64,000 nucleotides of DNA from positions 354,330,660 through 354,394,659 of the forward strand of contig NC_092873.1 in the NCBI RefSeq assembly GCF_028372415.1. The letters run 5' to 3'. This stretch comes from Notamacropus eugenii (lineage: Eukaryota > Chordata > Mammalia > Diprotodontia > Macropodidae). Numbering within the stretch: the stretch's first letter is position 1; each line of letters opens with the position of its first letter. The position numbers and the translations under genes are program-made. Positions 53,531 to 64,000 of this stretch are shown here, piece by piece. The notes beneath the pieces were generated by a model, which worked only from the letters and a program-made list of their open reading frames with translations, did not search any database and was not told where the DNA came from.

Positions 53531-54288
53531 ATATTTACAGCAGCTCTCTTTGTGGTGGCCAAGAACTGGAAATCGAGGGAATGCCCATCAATTGGAGAAT
53601 GGCTGAATAAGCTGTGGTATATGAATATAATGGAATACTATTGTGCTATAAGAAATGACAAACAGTTGGACTTCAGAAAAACCTGGAAAGACTTATATGA
53701 ACTGATGCTGAGTGAAATGAGCAGAACCAGGAGAACATTATGCATAGTAATAGCCACAGTGTGTGAGGATGGTTTCTGATAGGCTTAGCCCTTCATAGCA
53801 ATGCAAGGACCTAAAGCATTTCCAAAGGACTCTTGAGGCAAAATGCCATCCACATCCAGAGAAAGAGCTATGGAATTGGAATGCAGAATGAAGCAGACTA
53901 TTTTCTCTTGTGTTGTTTTGGTGTGGTTTTTCTCATGGTTTCTCCCCTTCGTTTTAATTCTTCTTTGCAACATGACTAATGTGAAAATGTGTTTAATAAG
54001 AATGTATGTTTAGAGCCCATATAAGATTGCATGCCATCGTGGAGAGGGAGAGGGAGAAAATTTAAGACTTATGTCTTTTTTGTCCAATAATAAATCTTTA
54101 TTTATCCAATAAATCTTTAAGACTTATGCCTTTTTTTATCCAATACCAGATATTTTTGATGACTGCTGCTTTATAATATAGTTTGAGGTCTGGAAGTGCT
54201 ATTCCCCCTATATTGCTACTTAAATTTCAACAAGTGATTGTTGAAAACTGGAAACAAGTAAACTAAATTTTTAAAAAGGGGGAAAAAA
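53531..54288 (+). repeat. L1 3' end with 18-bp TSD and internal inverted ORF2 segment
   Basis: ORF2 C-terminal frame MVAKNWKSRECPSIGEWLNK, then LWYMNIMEYYCAIRNDK, and the 3' UTR. This parallels the human L1 ORF2 end (AKTWKQPKCPSTDEWIKKMW). Flanked by AGAACAGTTGCTACAAAA (53513-53530) and AGAATAGTTGCTACAAAA (54289-54306). Between about 54063 and 54225 the 3' UTR is broken by an antisense L1 ORF2 piece. Confidence 0.9.
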
Positions 54289-55413
54289 AGAATAGTTGCT
54301 ACAAAATATTCCTCTCAATAAAAATATTCTCATACAATAACACATAGTAGGTTTCATGTTTAGAGTACAATGGTAGTGAGGCACAGAAATAGGATACACA
54401 TATAGTGAAAGCAAATTCATAACTTTTGTTGCTACAGGACTTGGAAGTTTTTCTTTCTAGACATCAAGCTCTTTAGCCATGGGTCTGGTATCTGTGCTTG
54501 ATGGATTCTCTGTGATCCTCAGCTGGGGCGCTGTTGTGCTCTTTCAGAAAACAGAGGCCAAGATGGTGGAATAAGCCTAGCTCTCCTACCACATCTTCTT
54601 GACAAAGATCTAGAAAACTCCAGACCAAATTCTGGATTCTGATTGGTAAACCTAAGAAAAATTTACAGTGAGTCATTATTCCAGCCGTGGGGAGACTAAG
54701 GGAAATAGACTGAGAGGTCTGTGGACTCTGGGGATGGGTCTGACCAAGAATGCATTCTAGTGCTGGAACTGAAAGGGAACTTAGACAGGGCACCAGAGCC
54801 AGAAGTACTGGGGCAGAAAGACATCTAAGGGGATCCCTGAATGAGTGCAGGATGCAGGGATAGGCACCATCTGGCAGCTCTGTAGTCCATTACATAGAAG
54901 GGAGGAGAGGTCTAAGAGGAGCAGGGTCCCTAACTGCATGAGCAAGGAACAAGTTCCAGAGGTAAACACAGTAATAGCTATACAACTCTAATGCTAGGAG
55001 TAGAGCTGGACTGTTTGTAGCCTATGGTCTAGAGTGGAAGTCTGCACAGTGGAGCAACCAGAGCAAGAGCTCAAGGCCAAGGGGAATCTTGCAGGTCAGT
55101 CACTGAACCTAAAGTGACTGAGTCCAGAGGCAGTCTAGTGAACCTCCCAACTAGGGACAAGCTGACAGACCCAACCCAGTATCAGGACCTTGAAGAGCTC
55201 ACACCAGGTGGGCAGTGAGCAGACTTTGCCACAGATCACATGTTGGGAACACTGAGAGCTTGCAGATCCCCAGGTTAAGCTGTGAAAACAGCAGAAGCTC
55301 CAGCCAGACATTTTCCCCTAAAAGTGTACAGAAATTAACATTCACATAAAGTCCATAGTTAAGAAGTAGGCTAGAAAAACGAGCAAACAAAAATTCCACA
55401 TAAGGATGTATTG

Positions 55414-55640
55414 GGGTATCTCATCTTCATGAATTCAAATCTTATCTCAAATATAACTTACTAGCTGTGTGACCCTGGGCAACTCACTTAACTCTGTTTG
55501 CCTCAGTTTCCTCATCTGTACAATGAGTTGGAGAAGGAAATGGCAAATCCTTCCAATGTCTTTGCCAAGAAAACCCCAAAAGTGGTCACAAAGATTTGGA
55601 CACCACTGAAATGACTGAAGGACAGCAAATAAAAAAAGGA
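55414..55640 (+). repeat. Marsupial SINE, 5'-truncated
   Basis: 'ctagctgtgtgaccctgggc', 'cctcagtttcctcatctgta' and 'gttggagaaggaaatggcaa' followed by the A-rich tail. Confidence 0.85.
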
Positions 55641-55850
55641 ATGATTATGATGATAGAATGCCTGCTATATGCCAGGCACTGTGCTAAGTGCTTTAGAAAT
55701 ATTACCTCATCTGATCCTCACAACAACCCTAGAATTTAAGTGCTATTATTATCCCCATTTTATGAACAAAGAAATTTACATGGCTAGGGTTACACAACCA
55801 GTAATTATCTGGGGCTAGATTTGAATCAGCTCTTTCTGACTTTGGGGATG
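55640..55850 (+). repeat. MIR/therian SINE
   Basis: 'atgccaggcactgtgctaag', 'catctgatcctcacaacaac' and 'attatccccattttatgaac'. A compact, readable copy. Confidence 0.7.
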
Positions 55851-55852
55851 GC

Positions 55853-56095
55853 AAACAGCTAGGTGTTGCAGTGAATAGAGAGCCTGATCTGGAGTCAGAA
55901 CTCATCTCTGTGAGTTCAAATCTGGCTTCAGAGAATTCCTAGCCATGTGACCCTGGGCCAGTGACTTAACTCTGCTTATCTCAGTTTCCCTAAACTGAGC
56001 TGGAGAAGGAAATGACAAGCCACTCCAGAGTCTTTTTTCCAAAAAAACTCCAAATAGAGTCATGAAAGAATTGGACATGGCAACCACCACTGCAA
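55853..56095 (+). repeat. Marsupial tRNA-derived SINE
   Basis: Head 'aacagctaggtgttgcagtg', core 'catgtgaccctgggccagtg' and body 'agctggagaaggaaatgaca'. Near full length. Confidence 0.85.
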
Positions 56096-56206
56096 TAAAT
56101 GCTGTCCCTATGACAGGGTTGACAGGTAAGCTCCAGACACAAACCCAGAACAACAGAATATCTTGAAAATATCCATAAGCAAAATCTCACAGAAAAATGC
56201 AGCTTG

Positions 56207-56931
56207 AATTCAGAATCCAAAAGCCTATAAAACTGTGTATACCCTTTGACCCAGCAATACCACCACTAGTCTGTATCTCAAAGAGATTTTTTTTAAAAAA
56301 AGAAGGATCTAGATGTACAAAAATATTTATAGCTACTCTTTTTGTGGTGGCAAAGAACTGGACATTGAGGGGATGACCATCAATTGAAGAGTGGCTGAAC
56401 AAGTTGTGGTCGATGATTGTGATGGAATACTATGGTGCTATAAGAAATGATGGATAGGATGCTTCTTCCATAAAAACTTGGAAAGACTTACATGAACTGA
56501 TACAAAGTGAAATGAACAGAACCAGGAGAACATTATATACAGTTAACAGCAATATTATATAATGATCAACTGTGAATGACAGATATTTCGAGCAATAAAA
56601 AGATCCAAAACAATTCTGAAGGACCTATGATGAAAAATATTATCTGGTGGAGTCTGAATGCAGATTGAAGCATACTGATTTTTTAAAAATATTCTTTATT
56701 TTTCTTGTGTTGGTACTTTTTTGGGGAGGGTGTCTGTGTTTTTCTTTCACAACATGATTAGTATGGAAATATGTTTTGCATGACTGCACATGTATACCCT
56801 TTATAAAATTACTTGCCTTCTCAATGAGGAAGAATGGGAAAGAGGGTGGGAGAAAACTTGGAACTCAAAATTGTAAAAAATGAAGGTTAATTGTTTTTAT
56901 ATGTAATTGGAGAAAAAAAAATTTCCTATTA
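56207..56931 (+). repeat. L1 3' end inserted into the older L1, with 14-bp TSD
   Basis: 5'-truncated L1 (ORF2 end from 'tgtataccctttgacccagc' and complete 3' UTR). Exact direct repeats AAAAATGCAGCTTG lie at 56193-56206 and 56932-56945. Confidence 0.92.
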
Positions 56932-58092
56932 AAAAATGCAGCTTGGGTAAGTCCAACCAGAATTTTTGGAAGAATTAAAGCAAGAATTAAGAGAAGGGCT
57001 AAAAAAAAAAGATTTTTAAAAACAAATGAGAACTATGGAAGAAAGACAGCAAAAGAAAATTAACAGCTTAGAACAAAGGATATAAAATCTTATCCAAGAA
57101 AATTATTCCCTGAAAATTAGAATTGATCAAATAAAAGCTAATGGCTGCATGAGACATCAAGAAATATTAAAACAAAATCAAAAGACTGAATAAAATAAGA
57201 GAAAATGTGAGGTATCTCACAGCAAAAACAATTGACCTGGAAAACATATCAAGGAGAGATAATTTAAGAATCATTGGCCTACCTGAAAGCCATGAACTAA
57301 AAAAGATCTCAGGCATGATATTTGGAGAAATCACAAGAGAACAATGATCATATCTCTTAGAACTAAAGGGCAAAGTAGAAATAGAAAAAGTATACCAATC
57401 ATCTCCTGAACATTTCTAAGAATATTACAGTAAGAATCCAGAGCTTCCAGGTCAAAGCAAATGTGAGAAGCAGTCAGAAAGAAAGAATTTAAGTACTGAG
57501 GAACCACAGTGAGGATCACAAAAGATTTAGCAGCCACTGCTCTAAGGGAGTAGAGAGCTTGGAATGTGATTTTCCAGAAGGCAAAAAAGCTAAGCTTATA
57601 GCCCAAACTAACTTACCCTGCAAAAATGAGTAAATCCTAAAAGGGGGAAATAAGAATGTTTAATGAAATAGAAGGACTTCCAAGTATTTGTGATGAAAAG
57701 AGAGGAGCTAAGTAGAAATTGTGACCTATAATACATGAGTCAAGAGTAGCATAAAATATAAACATGGACATGCAATTAAAAGGGACTGAACAAGGTTAAA
57801 TTGTTTACATTCTTATATGGAGAGAGAATACACGTAGCCCCTCAGAACACCGTCAACATTAGGGGTCACAGAGGGAGTCTAATTTGACAGAAGGCCTGGG
57901 ATTGATTCTCTTATATTTTGATGATCTTAAAAGAAGCATGGAAAGGGTGAGGAAAAGGAATACATTGGAAGATGGGGGAAAGTATCTAATGTAAATGTGG
58001 TACAAAAGTGAAATCTATACTACAAGAAGAGGGAGTGGGACTGGGTGACACTTGAACCCCATTCTCATCTGAACTATTCAAAAGAGGAAAGA

Positions 58093-58097
58093 ACGCG

Positions 58098-58132
<35 letters not shown>
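58093..58132. repeat. (CG)n(CA)n microsatellite
   Basis: A run of CG dinucleotides passing directly into CA dinucleotides; alternating purine-pyrimidine sequence that can adopt Z-DNA. Confidence 0.95.
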
Positions 58133-58137
<5 letters not shown>

Positions 58138-58184
58138 GTGTTGTGTACAGAAATATACTTCACCCAAGAGGAAATATTGAGGTT

Positions 58185-58745
58185 AGGGGTGCTTGGGATC
58201 CCAAAATACTGACATGTTGTGTCCTACTCAAATGAATTCTACTCAAGCCTTCTTTCAGCCAAGGAAAAACAAAGTTTATTTAATATCCACTGTATTGATT
58301 AGAGTCTTAAGGAATCTGGGCATTTGCAACACTTGTATTGACAAGCAGGCCTGATTGAATCTGAGCACCTTCATGGAGGCAGAATGGGTCTTTCATACAG
58401 AAAGACTGTGTGAGAAACTTAGGAGTGGCCAAGCAAAGTAGTCTGGATTGATGAGAGGAGAGGTTTTGGGAGGGTCTTGAGGAGGAGTTTAAGGAGGATC
58501 TTGATAGGACTGGGGTGACTAGAAGTCACAACCAAGAGAGTGGGATCAAGAGTGGGAAGTAGCTAGATGCAACAAACAATGGAGGGCTAGACTAGTTTAA
58601 GGGTACTTTGATAGGATTAAGGATGGCAAACAGCCTGAGGCAATTTGACAAAGCTATAATGAAAGGTTTATGGCCGAGGAGGAACTTCAGATCAAGTGGG
58701 AAGGTTCAAGGAGAGTCCAAGGGGGTTCCAAGATCCTGTACCCCA
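58185..58745 (-). mobile_element. Solo LTR fossil inside L1, related to 51937-52523
   Basis: Shares 'ttcatggaggc', 'ttcaaggagagt' and 'caagggggtt' with the other copy in the same order and orientation. About 560 bp, no internal retroviral region. It interrupts the L1 between its ORF1 and ORF2. Confidence 0.7.
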
Positions 58746-59919
58746 TCAGAAACAAGAAGGAAAAGAGTTAAGGGAAAGTCAGAGAACAAGAGAGAGGGTA
58801 GATTAAGGTTAAAATATCAGAGTAAAACAATCTTTTAAAGAAAATTGGAGAAAAAGAGAGAAGTAAAGGACAGAATCGAGGGAAATACACAGTTAGCAAT
58901 CATAACTGTGAATGTGAATGGGATGAATTTACCCATAAATTGGAAGAAGATAGTAGAATGGATAAGAAACCAGTATCCAATAATATGTTTACAAGAAACA
59001 CACTTGAAGCAGAAAGATACAGAAAGAGTTAAAATGAGACAGAGCAGAATCTATTATGTTTCAGCAGAAGTAAAAAAGAGGTAGCAATCATGATTTCAGA
59101 TAAAGCAACAGCAAAAATACACCTAATTAAAAGAAATAAACAGGGATACTACATTTCCTAAAAGGTGCTATAGTCAATGAATTAATATAAATACTAAACA
59201 TATATGCATCAAATGGCGTAGTATTTAAATTCTTAAAGAAAAAATTAAATGAGATACAGGGCGAAAAGTATAATAGCAGAATACCTCAGTTTGCTCCTTT
59301 TAGGTCTAGATAAGGCTGTTGAAGAATGAAAATTGATTGGAAAGTAAATAATACAAAGAATGAAATGAGTGGGTCAAAGAACAAATGATAGAAACAATAA
59401 ATAATTTTGTTAAAGATAACGACAATGAGACAACATATCAAGAAGTGCTTAGGGGGAAAAGTGTATCTCTAAAATGCTTTCATCAAGAAAAAAAGAGAGC
59501 AGATGAATGAACTGAGCAATTAAAAAAAACCCTAGAAAACCAACAAATTTTAAAATCTCAAACATTATAGAATATATATAGAAATAAATAGAAATCCTGA
59601 AAATCAAAAGAGGTATTAACAAAATTGAGAGGAAGAAAACTCATTTAATTAATAAATAAAACTAGGACTGAGGTTTTTTTAGGGGGAAGGGGTGGAGTGG
59701 GGGAGGGAATCACAACAAAATAGATAAGCCATTAGCTAACTTGAGTTTTCAAATAAAAAAACCAAACAAACCAAATACAAGCATAAAAAAATTAAAAAAG
59801 ATGAATTTACAATCAATCATGAAATACAAGAAATTATTAGAAGCTATTTTGCTCAATTATATACCAATAAAACTGATCATCTAAATGAAATGGATGGATA
59901 TTTACAGGGAACACAGAGA

Positions 59920-60500
59920 ACTTTAAGATTTGACTTAAACATCTTCAATTCTCTTTCCTCAGGGGTTTCAACCAGAGGTTTGGCATCAATTACTCTAGAG
60001 GGAATTGTTTATAAAGTCTTTCTTCTAATAAAGCCACTCCTCCAGAGGGTGGTTCTGTGATATACCTCATCTTAATTTATGGTGACTATCTAGTACATTT
60101 CCCAAATCTTCACTTGGGAAGGTGACACCATATTTAGGCAATAGTCATTTACCCAATAATCATTAGATAATTCTGGGATTTGGGGTTGCCTCGGATGTTG
60201 TTTTAAAAATTTTTTGAAATTTTCTAATGATTTTGGGTTGGTTTATGCTAAAGAAAGGTAGAAAAGCAAATCTGTTTCCCAGGAGTTAAATTTGTTTATG
60301 CAGGAGAGAAGGTCAAGAAGCAATCAAGGCCCCTGGGGGCAAATTCATTGTCACACTTTTTATTATGTAAATTACTTGCTCAAAGCTTCACTTTCTTTAC
60401 TTGGTGTAAATAAGGACAGTCAAAGTTTTACATCTTTTGCTAGGTATGGAAAACTCCACTTAACAACAGAAAAGGAGCTTGAGGAACAGACTGAAGGAGG
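59920..60500. other. Intergenic sequence, nothing recognised
   Basis: No gene or clear repeat past the L1 breakpoint. Confidence 0.35.
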
Positions 60501-60504
60501 ATAA

Positions 60505-60935
60505 TAGAGTGGTATGAGGGAGAACTGTGACTTGGACCGAGCTGTGCTTTAGGAAAATCACCACTGGGAGAGACTTGAAACAGGCAAAACAGTTAGAAGG
60601 CTATTGCAGTCCCATAGAGAGAGGACCAAGGTCTGAATTAGGGGGGTGGCCCGAGGGAGTGGAAAGATGGGGGGATGTACCCTGAATGATGGAATGGAAA
60701 AAGAAATGACAAGATTTCACAACTGTTTGGATACATGAAGTGCGTGTGAAAAGTTGAGTGTGACACTGAGGCTGAGATCCTGCAAAAGAGGAAGGTGAAT
60801 GGTGCCCTCAACAGAGAGGGAAGTTTGAGAGACAGCCGGGTTTGGGGAAAAAAGGCCGCGAGCTCTGCTTCGGACATCTTAACTCTGATGTAGTTTAGGT
60901 ATTCTAAGATCAAGTCATTCACTGGACTTCACAAC
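60505..60935 (-). repeat. L2 LINE, antisense
   Basis: 'gaaggctattgcagtcccat', 'atgacaagatttcacaactg', 'gtgtgacactgaggctgaga' and 'gaatggtgccctcaacagag' are antisense L2. Confidence 0.75.
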
Positions 60936-61096
60936 ACAAGCTGCCATACAGCCAAGAACAACAATTTCCAAAGGAGGTATTTTCAGGGGCTATTTGCACT
61001 GTCTCGCAGTGGTCAGAAGTTGGGGTATTCTTCTCTTCTCAGTGAGAAGGAGCATTTAAATACAGCTGGGTATTTTAATGAGAGAAAATAGAGTTA

Positions 61097-61168
61097 AGGG
61101 GGCACCCGGATTTGAACCAGGGACCTCTTGATCTGCAGTCAAATGCTCTACCCCTGAGCTATACCCCC
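61097..61168 (-). tRNA. tRNA-Cys (anticodon GCA)
   Basis: 72-nt gene without intron, beginning GGGGGTATAGCTCAGGGGTA on the minus strand and ending in GTGCCCCC plus discriminator T. The anticodon GCA is at 61134-61136 within loop CTGCAGA. The acceptor stem has seven pairs with one U-G wobble. The T stem CCUGG/CCGGG has one U-G wobble where the common human copy, as I recall, has C-G. A box TAGCTCAGGGG and B box GGTTCAAATCC are intact. A TTTT Pol III terminator lies at 61085-61088 on the minus strand. Human 17q12 also carries tRNA-Cys genes near RPL23/LASP1, so this looks like an old syntenic member. Probably functional. Confidence 0.96.
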
Positions 61169-61199
61169 AGACACCATGGGCCATTTATTCTTCCCAGTT

Positions 61200-61535
61200 C
61201 ATTTGTAGTGACTCACTCCTAATAGGTTCCACCCATACTGGTTTCTGTGTGCTAAGCTCCTCCTTTCTTTCTACATTCACTTTTCATCAAACAAAAGCCA
61301 CCAGGGTAATACAAATAGCTTGGGTCAGTTGGAAAAAAGATTTGGTCCTATCTTTCCCTGCATTGCATACTTGACACACCCTGGAAACTACAACCCAAAG
61401 TCTGAAAAGGAAACCAGTCCCATCCTGTATGCAGAAAGTCTACACTTCATAAAAATGAATGGGAATAACTTCCACTTTCTGACTAAACAGAACTATCAGG
61501 AGGACATGATCAGACGTTCCTTCCCAACATACCTA
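61200..61535. other. tRNA upstream flank, nothing recognised
   Basis: Immediate 5' flank of the tRNA-Cys gene. No coding or repeat feature supported. Confidence 0.4.
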
Positions 61536-61539
61536 CAGA

Positions 61540-61685
61540 ATACTGGATTTGAATTTGAGCTCTGCTACTCAAAACCTTAGGCAGTCACAAACTTGCAGCT
61601 CATTCCTCATTTGTAAAATGAGAGAATTGGACGAGATGGCTTTCTAAGATCCCTTCCAGTTCAAAATTTATGATCCTGTGAATTC
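61540..61685 (+). repeat. MIR SINE
   Basis: 'tggatttgaatttgagctct', 'ttcctcatttgtaaaatgag' and 'gatcccttccagttcaaaat' in MIR order. Confidence 0.65.
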
Positions 61686-61689
61686 AAAC

Positions 61690-62115
61690 TAGCCTGCTGA
61701 AAGGAAGGTCAGTTCCCAGGAAAGAGAGAAGTTCCACATTCTTCAATCCCTTAGTGACTCTTATTTTTAGGAATACCCTCCTAGGGCCAACTTTAGGCTC
61801 TTCTTAGTGACTGTCTTGTCCTTGCTGAACAGGGAGAATAACTAAGCGCTGTCATCCCATGAGCAGGGAAGCATTGTCACCCCATGAGCAGGCATTGTCT
61901 TTCAGTTCTCTTTCAGCCTGAGAAAAGGTATAGAAATGTGAGAGCCCTAACTCATCTTTCTACTCCTTTCCTCTCCCATTATCTCAGAGAAGGCGAGAGG
62001 TCAGGAAATTTGTGGAATTTTTTCTATCTATGCTTGACTTGCTTATTTAGGAAAAAAAAAGTCACACCAAAACATTTGGAGCCACAGGTTGCCAAAAATA
62101 AAGCAGATTAAAAAT
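61690..62115. other. Flank downstream of C17orf98
   Basis: Contains a small imperfect tandem of a ~26-bp unit with 'cccatgagcagg' (61853-61895). Otherwise nothing recognised. Confidence 0.4.
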
Positions 62116-62120
62116 CAAAA

Positions 62121-62126
62121 TTTATT
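62121..62126 (-). terminator. C17orf98 poly(A) signal
   Basis: AATAAA on the minus strand 66-71 nt after the C17orf98 stop codon, giving a 3' UTR of roughly 90 nt if used. Confidence 0.6.
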
Positions 62127-62191
62127 TAAATGTATATACTGAGAAATAGGGTAAGGAGTGGGCAGAAGGGGACCAGTGAGGTCAGGCTATG

Positions 62192-64000
<1,809 letters not shown>

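Larger units (their letters stand above)
54540..59915 (+). repeat. Near-full-length L1, 3'-truncated, with nested insertions
   Basis: 5' UTR begins near 'cagaggccaagatggtggaa'. ORF1 lies at about 56950-57650 (with 'tttaagaatcattggcctac', i.e. NLRIIGLPES as in the L1 ORF1 RNA-binding part). The ORF2 endonuclease start is near 58870 (NVNGMN, then ICLQETHLKQKD with the conserved QETH glutamate), and ORF2 continues to about 59915 (TNKTDHLNEMDGYLQ), where L1 similarity ends. Insertions: SINEs at 55414-55640 and 55853-56095, MIR at 55640-55850, L1 3' end at 56207-56931, LTR at 58185-58745. ORF2 is closed early by a stop at 59082-59084 and is not functional. Confidence 0.8.

Noticed and set aside
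53552-53779. 75-codon frame MVAKNWKSRECPS...
   Set aside because: C-terminal end of L1 ORF2, not a host gene.
58845-59084. 80-codon frame with an endonuclease-like sequence
   Set aside because: It is the decayed start of L1 ORF2, not a host gene.
34500-62000. Possible RPL23 or another gene in the desert
   Set aside because: No RPL23-like coding sequence or other multi-exon gene recognised on either strand.

Overview
This window is mammalian nuclear DNA, almost certainly from a marsupial. Three split vertebrate genes lie on the minus strand in the order PIP4K2B - CWC25 - C17orf98. As I remember it, human 17q12 has the same order, followed by RPL23 and LASP1. The marsupial call rests on the repeats: tRNA-derived SINEs with the GGGGCAGCTAGGTGG-type head and a 'gagaaggaaatggcaaa' body, a marsupial-type L1 with its typical 3' tail, abundant L2 and MIR, and CR1/L3 remnants. 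I cannot name the species.

Layout. 1-13,190: the first two coding exons of PIP4K2B (12535-12693 and 1092-1189), an 11.3-kb first intron and a strong CpG-island promoter. 13,800-14,380: an L1 3' end. 14,890-34,250: the complete CWC25 gene, with ten coding exons (15865-33990), an intact 418-codon reading frame and a CpG-island promoter. 34,250-62,100: an intergenic desert made mostly of L2, L1, MIR, SINE and LTR remnants, with several nested insertions. 61,097-61,168: an intact tRNA-Cys(GCA) gene. 62,121-63,180: the last two coding exons of C17orf98, with a nearby AATAAA signal; its first exon must lie beyond the right edge.

The genes are unrelated in function: a phosphoinositide kinase, a catalytic-step spliceosome factor and a small uncharacterised protein. 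Their linkage is conserved synteny, not an operon. The exon calls rest on recognisable protein sequence, GT/AG splice sites and reading frames that join exactly (exon lengths add up to a whole number of codons).

I see no convincing undescribed biological system. The best unexplained structures are a ~110-bp, ~89% inverted repeat around a 0.5-kb spacer (43501-44226), a foldback hAT-type MITE with an 8-bp target duplication inside CWC25 intron 8, an isolated 40-bp near-identical repeat pair (39386 and 40556), a local ~190-bp duplication in PIP4K2B intron 1, and a deeply nested L1 at 54.5-59.9 kb whose insertion order can be read from target-site duplications. Repeat names and human comparisons come from memory, without any database search.
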